This document shows positions 18,006-26,115 of a stretch of 64,000 bases of DNA, one piece after another (position 1 is the first letter of the stretch; every line of letters begins with the position of its first letter). A program made the position numbers and the translations under genes. The notes beneath the pieces were generated by a model. That model worked only from the letters and a program-made list of their open reading frames with translations. It did not search any database and was not told where the DNA came from. Location: NCBI GenBank assembly GCA_943372645.1, contig CALRZN010000023.1:1-64000 (forward strand), written 5' to 3'. Origin of the DNA: VBWE01 sp943372645 (GTDB lineage: Bacteria > Bacteroidota > Bacteroidia > Palsa-965).

Positions 18006-18763
18006 TGAGCGGAAACGGAACGAACAGCGCTGCTGCAGATGTGGTAATTGATATCCGCAACCTCGATAAATCGTTTGGCGATAACCACGTGCTGCGCGAT
18101 TTCAGCCTGCAGCTCCGCAAAGGAGAAAACATTGTTGTGCTCGGAAAATCAGGTTCCGGGAAATCGGTGCTTATCAAATGTATCATCGGGCTGATGGCTC
18201 CCGACTCGGGTACCATAGACGTGCTCGGTCGCCAGGTTGGAAAAATCAACCGCGATGAACTTGATGTGTTGCGCGAAAAAATCGGTTTCCTCTTCCAGAG
18301 CAATGCGCTTTACGATTCGATGAGTGTTCGCGAAAACCTGCTGTTTCCTTTGCGCAGGCACCGTTCCGGTATCAGCGCTGCACAAACCGATGAGCTGATC
18401 CGCGAGGTGCTTGACCATGTCGGCCTGGCCCATACGATTGATATGATGCCGTCGGAACTTTCAGGTGGTATGAAAAAACGGATCGCCCTCGCACGCGCAC
18501 TGATACTCAAACCCGAAATCATGCTGTACGATGAGCCGACCACCGGCCTCGATCCCATTACCGGAAAAGGAATCAGCATGCTCATGCTGGATGTACAGAA
18601 AAAATACAACACGTCATCGATTATCATTTCGCACGATCTCGACTGCGTAAAACGAACTGCCGACCGGATCGTTATGCTGATTGACGGGAAGTGTTACGCA
18701 TCCGGAACCTACGCGGAACTGGAAAAAGCAACAGACATAAAAGTCAAACAATTTTTTGATTAA
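18005..18763 (+). CDS. mlaF: MlaF-family ABC transporter ATPase
   Basis: A 252-residue ABC ATPase with Walker A GKSGSGKS at 47-54, signature LSGGMKKR at 152-159, Walker B IMLYDEPTTGLD at 172-183 and a switch His in IIISHDLDC. LSGGMKKR rather than LSGGQ is characteristic of the MlaF/MCE-linked group. It powers lipid movement through MlaE. It overlaps mlaE by one base and ends 4 nt before the ATG of the MCE gene. Confidence 0.95.
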   Translation: MSGNGTNSAAADVVIDIRNLDKSFGDNHVLRDFSLQLRKGENIVVLGKSGSGKSVLIKCIIGLMAPDSGTIDVLGRQVGKINRDELDVLREKIGFLFQSNALYDSMSVRENLLFPLRRHRSGISAAQTDELIREVLDHVGLAHTIDMMPSELSGGMKKRIALARALILKPEIMLYDEPTTGLDPITGKGISMLMLDVQKKYNTSSIIISHDLDCVKRTADRIVMLIDGKCYASGTYAELEKATDIKVKQFFD

Positions 18764-18767
18764 CAAC

Positions 18768-19745
18768 ATGGCCAAAGAAAAACTGCAGAACCTGCGCCTC
18801 GGAATTTTTGTTATCATCAGCCTCCTGTTGCTGATCTTTGCTTTCTACCTGATCGGAAGCAAACGCAATCTTTTCGGATCGACCTTTCGTGTGCGTGCGG
18901 AATTTAAGACCGTTAACGGACTGACAGCGGGCAACAATGTCCGTTTTTCCGGTATCAATGTGGGAACCGTGGAATCGGTCAGGATCAGCAGCGACTCGGC
19001 TGTGGAAGTGATCCTCATTATTGAAACAGATGCCCAAAAATTTATCCGTAAAAATGCCATCGCCAGTATCGGTACCGACGGCCTGATGGGGAATAAACTG
19101 GTAAATATTACCGCGGTACGGGGAAGCTCGTCCCCGATTGCAGCGGGCGATATCCTGCAGACACAGGTTCCGGTTGATACGGACGCAATGATCCGGACAC
19201 TTGAAGTAACCAACAGTAACGTCAAAAACATAGCCGTTAACCTGTCTGCTTTTACAGACAATATCAACAACCGGAACAGTTTGTGGGCATTACTGCAGGA
19301 CACGGTGGTGGCAGACAACATACGTGTTTCTGTAGCCAATGTGAAAACAGCAAGCGCCCGGACCGCTGCCCTGACCGGCAATCTTGAAGCAGTTTCCGTA
19401 AAACTGAACGACAAAAACAGCAGCATCGGGGCTTTCCTGAATGATACCGGTATTTACAGGCAAACCGCACGTGCAATCGCTAACCTTGGCCCGATAAGCG
19501 ATACGGCCCGCGCCATCGCTTCAGACCTCCTGCTGATCAGTAGCCGCATCGAACAGGGCGAGGGCAATGCCGGCCGTTTGTTGCAGGATACCACACTGGT
19601 AAACCGCCTGAATCAGACACTGAAAAATGCGGAACAGGGCACGGCAGGTTTCAGCGAAAACATGGAAGCGCTAAAACACAATGTGTTGCTGCGGAAGTAT
19701 TTCCGTAAACTCGAAAAAGAAAAAAGGAAGGAGCCGAAAAAGTAG
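18768..19745 (+). CDS. mlaD: MCE-domain substrate-binding protein (MlaD-like)
   Basis: The protein has an N-terminal anchor (LGIFVIISLLLLIFAFYLIG), then a single MCE domain: RAEFKTVNGLTAGNNVRFSG followed by INVGTVESVRI and IASIGTDGLMGNKLVNI. A long helical C-terminal region of about 190 residues ends in LLRKYFRKLEKEKRKE, common in Bacteroidota homologues. MCE proteins assemble as hexameric rings that pass lipids across the periplasm. A TTG codon lies 12 nt earlier in frame, but ATG at 18768, just after the mlaF stop, gives the canonical MAKEKLQNL start (325 residues). The other mla genes (A, B, C) are not in the window. Confidence 0.92.
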   Translation: MAKEKLQNLRLGIFVIISLLLLIFAFYLIGSKRNLFGSTFRVRAEFKTVNGLTAGNNVRFSGINVGTVESVRISSDSAVEVILIIETDAQKFIRKNAIASIGTDGLMGNKLVNITAVRGSSSPIAAGDILQTQVPVDTDAMIRTLEVTNSNVKNIAVNLSAFTDNINNRNSLWALLQDTVVADNIRVSVANVKTASARTAALTGNLEAVSVKLNDKNSSIGAFLNDTGIYRQTARAIANLGPISDTARAIASDLLLISSRIEQGEGNAGRLLQDTTLVNRLNQTLKNAEQGTAGFSENMEALKHNVLLRKYFRKLEKEKRKEPKK

Positions 19746-19751
19746 CCTGTT

Positions 19752-20495
19752 TTATTTCTTATACAACACCGACTTCATCATCCCCCACTTGCAGAGGCGG
19801 TGTTTCAGCGAAACAGACAAACAGCCCAGGCCGTATTTTACGCTTCGGCTGAAGTTGATGGACGATGCTTCTTCGAAGTATTTGGTGGGACAGGTTACTT
19901 CCGCAATTTCATATCCGGCATAGATGATCTGCGAAAGCATCTGGTTGTCGAACACAAAATCATCGGAGTTTACTTTGTAATTGATGCCGTTCAGCACTTC
20001 TTTCGAAAACGCGCGGTAGCCGGTATGGTATTCCGACAGTTTCTGGCCAACCAGTACGTTCTGCGAAAACGTGAGCATGCGGTTAAAAATGTATTTGTAC
20101 ACCGGCATGCCCCCGCGCAACGCCCCTTTGCCGAGAATACGTGAGCCCAGCACTACCGGGTACACGTCGTTGGCAATGATGTAGGCCATGGAATGAATGA
20201 GCTTCGGGGTGTACTGGTAATCGGGGTGCAGCATGATTACGATATCTGCGCCCAGGCTCAATGCGGTGTCGTAACAGGTTTTCTGGTTTCCGCCGTAGCC
20301 TTTGTTTTTTTCGTGACGGATCACGTGTTTTATGCCGATCTGGCGGGCCGCTTCGCTGGTATTGTCTTTGCTGGCATCGTCAACCAGCACCACTTCGTCC
20401 ACAATGTCGAATGGAATTTCATCATAAGTACGTTGCAGTGTTTGTGCTGCGTTGTACGCGGGAAGGACGATCACTAATTTTTTACCGAGAATCAT
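19752..20495 (-). CDS. Family 2 glycosyltransferase (polyprenyl-phosphate sugar transferase type)
   Basis: The 247-residue GT-A fold enzyme begins LVIVLPAYNAAQTLQRTYDE and carries EVVLVDDASKDNT (nucleotide-binding), then HEKNKGYGGNQKTCYDTAL and ADIVIMLHPDYQY (DxD-like acceptor region). It resembles the DPM1/GtrB/UDP-Glc:dolichyl-phosphate group, which makes the lipid-linked sugar used by GT-C enzymes such as the GT39-like gene next door. It lacks the C-terminal membrane pair of GtrB. The frame is open 25 codons further upstream, overlapping the next gene; the start at 20495 is chosen because MILGKKLVIVLPAYN is the family start and a -7 element precedes it. Its 3' end is the source of the 70-bp repeat. 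Confidence 0.88.
   Translation of the reverse strand: MILGKKLVIVLPAYNAAQTLQRTYDEIPFDIVDEVVLVDDASKDNTSEAARQIGIKHVIRHEKNKGYGGNQKTCYDTALSLGADIVIMLHPDYQYTPKLIHSMAYIIANDVYPVVLGSRILGKGALRGGMPVYKYIFNRMLTFSQNVLVGQKLSEYHTGYRAFSKEVLNGINYKVNSDDFVFDNQMLSQIIYAGYEIAEVTCPTKYFEEASSINFSRSVKYGLGCLSVSLKHRLCKWGMMKSVLYKK
19756..19825. repeat. 70-bp direct repeat, right copy (inside the GT2 gene end)
   Basis: Matches 16486-16555 at 68 of 70 positions, in the same orientation. It is the last ~70 coding bases of the GT2 gene. Confidence 0.9.
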
Positions 20496-20504
20496 AAAAC
20501 GGCG

Positions 20505-20512
20505 CAAAGATA
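20505..20512 (-). promoter_or_regulatory. -7 element TATCTTTG for the GT2 gene
   Basis: TATCTTTG on the minus strand lies 10-17 nt before the chosen start at 20495 and supports that start over the upstream one. No good -33 box is visible. Confidence 0.45.
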
Positions 20513-20542
20513 CATTTTTTGTCGGGCCTGCGTTATCCGAAA

Positions 20543-22189
20543 TCAGTCCCGCTTCAGTTCTACGAGGCAACGCTGGCGCAGCGTACTTTCCCGGGTGTTC
20601 GGATCGAGGAATGGAATGGTGAGGTTCTGCACCCCGAAATGCGGGTAAAACAGCTTCTGCCCCACTTTAAACGGCCCGTGCAACGTGTCGGCAGCGGCTT
20701 TGTCGGTATAAATCCAGATCGTTTTGTGTTTTGCAAAAATGGTATCGAGCTGGCTGGTGTTATCCAGGTCAATAAATGTTACCGAACGGCGGCTGTTGTA
20801 ATCCAGCGAATGTTCAAAAAAGTAGCCCCCGTAAATGTAAAACGCACCGCGGGGAATGTTCATTTCTGTTATTTTTTTGCCCGCCACCGTGGTTGACTGG
20901 TACGTGAGCAGTTTCGGGTAAAACTGCAGGTTGCCCACCGCATAGGTAGCAATAAGCACGCACAGCATCGGGTACAGCAGGCGCTGTGTATCGTCGGCCG
21001 CTTTGCGCGAAAAATAACCGCCTATTAATAAACCGGCAATTCCAGCCACCCAGATGGCCCAGTTTGCATAACCGAAAATGTACGCCAGTGCCAGCAGCAA
21101 CACAATGGTAAACAACACGGCCTGTACCGAAAACAGGATGCGTATGGCCTTATACAGCCGTTCTTTTTTATGCGGCAGCACTTCCTGTACGAGGTAGCGC
21201 GCCGTTAAAATGGAGGCCAGCGGAAATGTGACGTAGATGTAATGCGGCAGTTTGTATTTTGAGGCCGAAAGCGCAACAAACGTGAGCAGGAAACCGCCCA
21301 GCGTGGCCAGCTCCGGGATGTAGCCTTCGCGGAAACGGCTGCGCAGTAACATAATGCCGTTTTTCCATGCAGCCAGCACAAACACTACGCCCCAGGGCAG
21401 AAAAGCCCAGAAAAACGTATGCACAAAAAAGAAAGGCCCTGCACCGTTATCGAATTTGGTACCCCACGGGCTGTCGCCGGTGAGGCGGCCGAAACTCTGT
21501 TCCCAGAAATAAAAATACAGGCCACGTGTGCCGTACTGTTTGTAAAGCCCGAGGCACATTGGCCACAGCATAAGCGCCACCACGGCCAACCCGATGAGCC
21601 ACTGCCAGCGGAAAAAATTGCGCCATTGCCGTTTGTAAGCAAATTCACAGCTCAGCGTAAGCACCGGCATCATCAACCCCAGCGGCCCTTTGGCCAGCAT
21701 GGCCAGCCCGATGCCGATAAAACCGGCAAACAGGTACAGCCAGCGCTTGGTTTTTACCCACAGCTGCAACTGCCAGATGGCAAACATGACCGAACCAAAA
21801 AGTAAGGTGTCGGTGCGGATGTCGTTGTGAATGATGAAAAACGCTACCGTGGACGAGAGCACCACCGCCGCCAGCGCACCGGTTGCACGGCCATAGTAGA
21901 ATTTGCCGAGGCCGTAGGTTGACCAGATGCCCAGCAGCCCGAAAAGGAATGAAGGTAGTTTGTACGACCAGTTGTGAAATCCGAAAACAGAAAACGAAAA
22001 CGACGAGAGCCAGAACAGCAGCGGCGGTTTGTCGAGGTAATCCACGCCGTGGTTTTTTACCGCGAGGTAGCTGCCGTTTTCGGTCATTTCCCGCGAAATA
22101 GACGCATACTGCGTGGCATCTACGTCCATCATATCCACAAACAGCCCGCACACAAACACCCCGATGAGTGCTGTGATAAAATACTGCAT
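20543..22189 (-). CDS. GT39 (ArnT-like) integral membrane glycosyltransferase
   Basis: This protein of about 548 residues has some twelve hydrophobic segments and a soluble C-terminal part. The first loop contains VDMMDVDATQYASISREM, with the acidic residues expected for GT-C catalysis. Further on YLDKPPLLFWLSSFSFSVFG matches the ArnT/PMT family block (DKPP). Such enzymes transfer sugars from polyprenyl phosphate to lipid A or protein on the periplasmic side. A GTG start 30 nt upstream is possible; ATG at 22189 is preferred because the first transmembrane helix begins there. It is about 45 nt after the fused E1 gene on the same strand, and the GT2 gene follows it, suggesting donor and transferase act together. 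Confidence 0.88.
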   Translation of the reverse strand: MQYFITALIGVFVCGLFVDMMDVDATQYASISREMTENGSYLAVKNHGVDYLDKPPLLFWLSSFSFSVFGFHNWSYKLPSFLFGLLGIWSTYGLGKFYYGRATGALAAVVLSSTVAFFIIHNDIRTDTLLFGSVMFAIWQLQLWVKTKRWLYLFAGFIGIGLAMLAKGPLGLMMPVLTLSCEFAYKRQWRNFFRWQWLIGLAVVALMLWPMCLGLYKQYGTRGLYFYFWEQSFGRLTGDSPWGTKFDNGAGPFFFVHTFFWAFLPWGVVFVLAAWKNGIMLLRSRFREGYIPELATLGGFLLTFVALSASKYKLPHYIYVTFPLASILTARYLVQEVLPHKKERLYKAIRILFSVQAVLFTIVLLLALAYIFGYANWAIWVAGIAGLLIGGYFSRKAADDTQRLLYPMLCVLIATYAVGNLQFYPKLLTYQSTTVAGKKITEMNIPRGAFYIYGGYFFEHSLDYNSRRSVTFIDLDNTSQLDTIFAKHKTIWIYTDKAAADTLHGPFKVGQKLFYPHFGVQNLTIPFLDPNTRESTLRQRCLVELKRD

Positions 22190-22233
22190 GTGGCGGATGC
22201 TGATGCCTTCGTTGAGCACGTTTTTGAGTGTAT

Positions 22234-24234
22234 TTAGTAAGCAGCCAGTTTCAGCAGCTGTGTTTCAAAGCGGGCTTTGGCCAGGAAATTCTGTTCCAGC
22301 TCCGGTGCAAACGGAACCGGCGTGTCGAGGCTGCCCACGCGAACTACGGGCGCATCCAGTTCCTCGAAACAATGTTCGCTGATAAGCGCGCTCAGTTCAC
22401 CACCGATGCCGCCGGTTAAGCTGTCTTCGTGCAGTATAATGGCTTTGCCGGTTTTGCGTACCGAGGTCAGCACGGTTTGCGTATCTAACGGCAGCAGCGT
22501 GCGCAGGTCAATCAGTTCGGCATCCAGTTCGGGATGCGCGGCCAGCGTTTCCGTCGCCCAGTGCACGCCCATGCCGTAGGTGATAATGGTAAGCGCATTG
22601 CCCCCGCGCACCACGGCCGCTTTGCCGATGGGTACGGTGTAATACGCATCCGGAATGTGTGCGTGGATGCTGCGGTACAGTGCCTTGTGTTCAAAATAAA
22701 GCACCGGGTTCGGATCTTCAAAAGCCGCCAGCAGCAGGCCCTTGGCATCGTACGGATTCGACGGGTAAACAATTTTCAGGCCCGGTGTATGGAAAAACCA
22801 GGCTTCGTTCGATTGCGAATGAAACGGCCCTGCGGCAACGCCTGCGCCCGTGGGCATACGCACCACCACGTCGGCATTTTGTCCCCAGCGCCAGTGTATT
22901 TTGGCTAAGTTATTAACGATCTGGTTAAACCCTTCGGTAACAAAATCGGCAAACTGCATTTCCATCATGGCTTTCATGCCGGCAATGCTGAGGCCGAGTG
23001 CCGAACCCACAATGGCGCTTTCGCACAGCGGGGTGTTGCGTACGCGGTCTTTCCCGAATTCGGCCACAAAACCGTCTGTTATTTTAAAAACACCGCCGTA
23101 TTCGGCAATGTCCTGCCCCATGAGCACGAGGTTGTCGTGTTTTTGCATGGCCTGGCGCAGACCATCGGAAATGGCATCAATGAGTCGCTTTTCCGAAGTG
23201 GCGGGGGTGGCGGGAGCTGTTTCTGTAAAAGTATGCGGGGCAAAAAGGTCGTTCAGTTCGTTGTTTGTATCGGCCACCGGGCGCGGTTCGGCAAACGCAA
23301 TTTCGAGACCGGCATCAATTTCGTGTTTGATGGCTGCGCGGATTTCGGCAATGCGGGATTCACTGAGTATACCGGCTTCGAGCAGGAAACGTTCGTAATT
23401 GGTAACGGGATCTTTTATTTCCCACTGATCCTGTAAACCCGCCGGGTAATATTTGGTGCCGGAGGCTTCCTCGTGGCCGCGCATGCGGAAAGTAACACAC
23501 TCCAGCAGCACCGGTCGTGGATTTTTACGGAGATCGACCGCAATTTTTGAAACGGTATCATACACTTCCAGCAGGTTGTTGCCGTCCACCTGTATGCCTT
23601 CAATGCCATAACCGATGGCTTTGTCAATAAACTGTTTGCAGCGGAACTGCTCGGCCGATGGTGTGGAGAGGCCCCACTGGTTGTTTTCGATGGCAAAAAT
23701 AACGGGCAGATCCCACACGGCAGCCGTATTCACCGCTTCGTGAAAATCGCCTTCGCTGGCCCCGCCGTCGCCGCTGAACACGAGCACGGCCTTGTTTTCG
23801 TGCCGCAGTTTGTGCGCCAGTGCAATGCCGTCGGCAATACCCAGTTGCGGACCGAGGTGCGAAATCATGCCCACGATGTTAAATTCTTTGGTACCAAAGT
23901 GAAAAGAACGGTCGCGGCCCTTGGTAAAGCCATGTGCTTTGCCCTGGAACTGTGCAAAAAGCCGGTCGAGGGGCAGCTCGCGGCTGGTGAACACGCCCAG
24001 GTTGCGGTGCATGGGCAGGATGTATTCACTGCGTTCCATGGCCATAGCGGCGCCCACCGAAATGCCTTCCTGCCCGTAGCCCGAAAACCACTTGGAGATA
24101 CGGCCCTGCCGCAGCAGCACCAGCATCTTGTCTTCGATCATGCGGGGTTTTAAAATGGCTTTGTACAGGCGCAGAAGCGACTCGTCGGTATGGTTTTTCC
24201 GGTCGTACCGGATCGGAGAATCAACTGTAATCAT
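22234..24234 (-). CDS. 2-oxoacid dehydrogenase E1, fused alpha and beta subunits
   Basis: A 666-residue fusion. Residues 1 to about 330 are the E1 alpha half, with the thiamine diphosphate block SGDGGASEGDFHEA at 154-167 and the ENNQWG element at 183-188. From about residue 345 the E1 beta half starts (LIDAISDGLRQAM, MGQDIAEYGGVFKITDGF), ending in the transketolase C-terminal domain. This fused form is common in Bacteroidota and is usually assigned to the branched-chain 2-oxoacid (2-oxoisovalerate) dehydrogenase complex, which decarboxylates the oxoacid and acylates E2 lipoate; pyruvate is an alternative substrate. Start at 24234 (MITVDSPIRYD) is preferred over a frame open 36 nt further up. 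E2 and E3 are not adjacent. Confidence 0.9.
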   Translation of the reverse strand: MITVDSPIRYDRKNHTDESLLRLYKAILKPRMIEDKMLVLLRQGRISKWFSGYGQEGISVGAAMAMERSEYILPMHRNLGVFTSRELPLDRLFAQFQGKAHGFTKGRDRSFHFGTKEFNIVGMISHLGPQLGIADGIALAHKLRHENKAVLVFSGDGGASEGDFHEAVNTAAVWDLPVIFAIENNQWGLSTPSAEQFRCKQFIDKAIGYGIEGIQVDGNNLLEVYDTVSKIAVDLRKNPRPVLLECVTFRMRGHEEASGTKYYPAGLQDQWEIKDPVTNYERFLLEAGILSESRIAEIRAAIKHEIDAGLEIAFAEPRPVADTNNELNDLFAPHTFTETAPATPATSEKRLIDAISDGLRQAMQKHDNLVLMGQDIAEYGGVFKITDGFVAEFGKDRVRNTPLCESAIVGSALGLSIAGMKAMMEMQFADFVTEGFNQIVNNLAKIHWRWGQNADVVVRMPTGAGVAAGPFHSQSNEAWFFHTPGLKIVYPSNPYDAKGLLLAAFEDPNPVLYFEHKALYRSIHAHIPDAYYTVPIGKAAVVRGGNALTIITYGMGVHWATETLAAHPELDAELIDLRTLLPLDTQTVLTSVRKTGKAIILHEDSLTGGIGGELSALISEHCFEELDAPVVRVGSLDTPVPFAPELEQNFLAKARFETQLLKLAAY

Positions 24235-24267
24235 GTTGCGGTAATTACCCGATGTTTCGGGAAGGCG

Positions 24268-24275
24268 CAAAGGTA
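24268..24275 (-). promoter_or_regulatory. -7 element TACCTTTG for the E1 gene
   Basis: On the minus strand TACCTTTG fits TAnnTTTG and lies 34 nt before the chosen start codon, placing it upstream of 24234 but making a start at 24270 unlikely. Confidence 0.5.
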
Positions 24276-24347
24276 GGAAATGTAAATGGTTTGCCGGGAC
24301 GAAAAAGATTGGTGGAAATTGCCTTGCAGCCCGAACAGGTTATAAAT

Positions 24348-24378
24348 AACAAAGGGAACGCAATCCGTTCCCTTTGTT
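24348..24378 (-). terminator. Strong hairpin after the first repeat lipoprotein
   Basis: A perfect 13-bp stem (24348-24360 with 24366-24378) with a 5-nt loop, followed on the minus strand by ATTTATAA. It sits 27 nt beyond the stop codon at 24405. Confidence 0.8.
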
Positions 24379-24404
24379 GTGTCTGCAGACAAAACAAGAA
24401 AGTA

Positions 24405-24665
24405 TTATTTTCCTTTTTTGCCAGCTTTTGCGATCGAATCCTGCATCAGGGAATCTTTCATTTTCTGCATTGAAGCAGCTTTGTTCATTGAATCCTGCAT
24501 GATCGAATCTTTGATGTGCTGCGCAGCCGCAGCCTTGTTCATCGAATCTTTCATCATAGAATCTTTCATCAGCGAGTCAGCGATACGCTTGAGCTCAGCT
24601 GCATTACCACACGAAGCGAGCATTGCCACACCGGCAACTGCTACGATCGAAAGAACTTTTTTCAT
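24405..24665 (-). CDS. Small lipoprotein with 18-residue helical repeats (Lpp-like architecture)
   Basis: The 86-residue product begins MKKVLSIVAVAGVAMLASCG, a lipoprotein signal with Cys at 19. The rest is a continuous predicted helix built of an 18-residue unit, DSMMKDSMNKAAAAQHIK, repeated about three times (DSIMQDSMNKAASMQKMK, then DSLMQDSIAKAGKKGK). It ends in a lysine-rich tail. 18 residues equal five alpha-helical turns, so equivalent faces line up. Size, lipid anchor, uninterrupted helix and terminal Lys recall Braun's lipoprotein, but sequence similarity is not evident. The frame is open 25 codons upstream; the promoter and lipobox set the start at 24665. A paralogue follows at 24815. 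Confidence 0.8.
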   Translation of the reverse strand: MKKVLSIVAVAGVAMLASCGNAAELKRIADSLMKDSMMKDSMNKAAAAQHIKDSIMQDSMNKAASMQKMKDSLMQDSIAKAGKKGK

Positions 24666-24698
24666 TTTGGTTTGTAGTTGTTTTGGTTTAAACTGCGG

Positions 24699-24731
24699 CA
24701 AAGGTATAGTTAAAATCCATTCATATACAAA
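24699..24731 (-). promoter_or_regulatory. Promoter of the first repeat lipoprotein
   Basis: TTTG (24728-24731) and TACCTTTG (24699-24706) on the minus strand, 21 nt apart, 34 nt before the start at 24665. Confidence 0.65.
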
Positions 24732-24762
24732 AGTTTCCACTTTTTTTTAACAGGTATATTAA

Positions 24763-24796
24763 CAAAAAAGGGCCTGATTTGCATCAGACCCCTTTT
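24763..24796 (-). terminator. Intrinsic terminator of the second repeat lipoprotein
   Basis: On the minus strand a stem of the type AAGGGGTCTGAT/ATCAGGCCCTT with a short loop is followed by TTTTTTG. It lies about 20 nt after the stop at 24815 and upstream of the next promoter, so the two paralogues are transcribed separately. Confidence 0.75.
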
Positions 24797-24814
24797 CTGT
24801 TTTAAGCTTTTGGC

Positions 24815-25141
24815 TTACATAGCACCCGGCTTTTTCTTGCCGATTACCGGTGTGTTCGGCTTCGGAGCGGCCGGCTTCGGCTTGCTGCCTTTTTTGCTGG
24901 CTTTGTCAATCGAATCCTGCATCAGCGAATCTTTAACATGCTGCATAGCAGCAGCTTTGTTCATCGAATCCTGCATCAGAGAATCTTTGATGTGCTGAGC
25001 TGCTGCGGCTTTAGCCATAGAGTCTTTCATCATCGAATCCTTCATTAAGGAATCTTTTAATTTTTGAGCCAGTTCGGCTGCGTTGCCGCAAGAGGCCAAC
25101 GCGAATGCAGCGAATGCTACAGAAAAGAGAACTTTTTTCAT
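24815..25141 (-). CDS. Paralogous small helical-repeat lipoprotein with Pro/Lys tail
   Basis: The 108-residue product has a lipoprotein signal (MKKVLFSVAFAAFALASCG, Cys at 18). It shows the same 18-residue repeat as its neighbour: DSMMKDSMAKAAAAQHIK, DSLMQDSMNKAAAMQHVK, DSLMQDSIDKASKKGS. It then adds a flexible tail rich in Pro and Lys (KPKPAAPKPNTPVIGKKKPG), which could reach into the cell wall. It probably arose by tandem duplication with its own promoter and terminator. It lies head-to-head with the lipoprotein gene at 25287. Function unknown; a peptidoglycan or outer-membrane tether is a guess from shape. Confidence 0.8.
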   Translation of the reverse strand: MKKVLFSVAFAAFALASCGNAAELAQKLKDSLMKDSMMKDSMAKAAAAQHIKDSLMQDSMNKAAAMQHVKDSLMQDSIDKASKKGSKPKPAAPKPNTPVIGKKKPGAM

Positions 25142-25172
25142 TTTGTTTTTGAGTGATTTGGTTAACCGGCCG

Positions 25173-25202
25173 CAAAAGTATAATTATTTTTTAAATAACA
25201 AA
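25173..25202 (-). promoter_or_regulatory. Promoter of the second repeat lipoprotein
   Basis: TTTG (25199-25202) and TACTTTTG (25173-25180) on the minus strand are 18 nt apart. It is back-to-back with the plus-strand promoter at 25208. Confidence 0.7.
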
Positions 25203-25207
25203 AATTT

Positions 25208-25237
25208 TTGCAAAAAAGAATAAACCTGCTATTTTTG
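25208..25237 (+). promoter_or_regulatory. Near-consensus promoter of the DUF5011-type lipoprotein
   Basis: TTG at 25208-25210, 19-nt spacer, TATTTTTG at 25230-25237: an almost exact match to the Bacteroidota consensus. The start codon is 50 nt downstream. Confidence 0.8.
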
Positions 25238-25286
25238 CACAAGTTTTGTAAACGAACACTCAACTAAACCAAACTAAAATCACCAA

Positions 25287-25958
25287 ATGAAAAAGCAAAT
25301 TCTTGTTGCAGCTGTTGCCTTTATGGCTGGCTCAGTACTTTTCACTTCTTGTAAGAAAGAAGATTTAACCGCTCCGGTAATCACTGTTACAGGTGGAACT
25401 GCCCAGAGCCAGAACCTGCCTGCTACTGCCGGTGCCGGTACCTGGACTAACCCGACTGCTACTGCAACTGACGACGAAGATGGCGACATCTCTTCTTCGG
25501 TATCTGTATCAGGCACTGTTGATGCAAACACTGCTGGTTCGTATGAACTGACTTACACTGTATCTGACGCTGCAGGCAACTCGGCTTCAACTGTTGTTAC
25601 TGTAACTATCGTTAACCAGGCTGACTTCCTTGACGGCACTTACGTAAACGCTACCGATACCTGTCAGACTACACCGTCGTCAATCTTCAACGCGACTGTA
25701 ACTGCTTCGAACACAGTTAACAATGACATGGTAATCAACAACTTTGGTGCTTTTGGTCTGACCATCAACATCAACGGTACCCTGTCGGGCAGCACAATCA
25801 ACATCCCGTCTTCGCAGGTTCTCGGCGGCGGCGCTTCGATCGTTGTTGCTAACGGTACTATCCTGAGCACAACTGCTCCGGTTAAATTCAAAACCAACTA
25901 CACCTGGACTGACGGTTCTTCTACAGAAGTTTGCCGTTCGTGGTACACCCACCAGTAA
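25287..25958 (+). CDS. Lipoprotein with DUF5011/HYR-like Ig domain
   Basis: The 223-residue protein has a lipobox signal (GSVLFTSCKKE, Cys at 22). It then has a bacterial Ig-like domain with the DUF5011 pattern (APVITVTGGT; TATATDDEDGDISSSVSVSG; AGSYELTYTVSDAAGN). The C-terminal ~100 residues form a separate beta-rich domain starting DTCQTTPSSIFN and ending EVCRSWYTHQ, with two Cys that may pair. The strong promoter, strong terminator and even codon use suggest high expression. A diverged tandem paralogue follows. Probably surface or periplasmic; ligand unknown. Confidence 0.85.
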   Translation: MKKQILVAAVAFMAGSVLFTSCKKEDLTAPVITVTGGTAQSQNLPATAGAGTWTNPTATATDDEDGDISSSVSVSGTVDANTAGSYELTYTVSDAAGNSASTVVTVTIVNQADFLDGTYVNATDTCQTTPSSIFNATVTASNTVNNDMVINNFGAFGLTININGTLSGSTINIPSSQVLGGGASIVVANGTILSTTAPVKFKTNYTWTDGSSTEVCRSWYTHQ

Positions 25959-25974
25959 GCCCAGGCTTATCGTA

Positions 25975-26010
25975 TAAAAAAGGCTCCCGGTTCCCGGGGG
26001 CCTTTTTTTT
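25975..26010 (+). terminator. Intrinsic terminator
   Basis: The arms ggctcccgg and ccgggggcc, flanked by an A-run before and eight T after, form a strong hairpin 17 nt after the lipoprotein stop codon. Confidence 0.9.
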
Positions 26011-26115
26011 GCCGTTATTCAAATTCATTCTGTTTTCTTAAACGCGATTGTAGTGCACATTTGTTCATTGTGAATAATAGAATTTATTATATTTGATAAT
26101 CAAAATCCGTCAACT

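Noticed and set aside
24405..25141. Repeats in the lipoprotein pair as a CRISPR or DNA satellite
   Set aside because: The repeats are 54-nt, in frame, without spacers, and encode a continuous helix.
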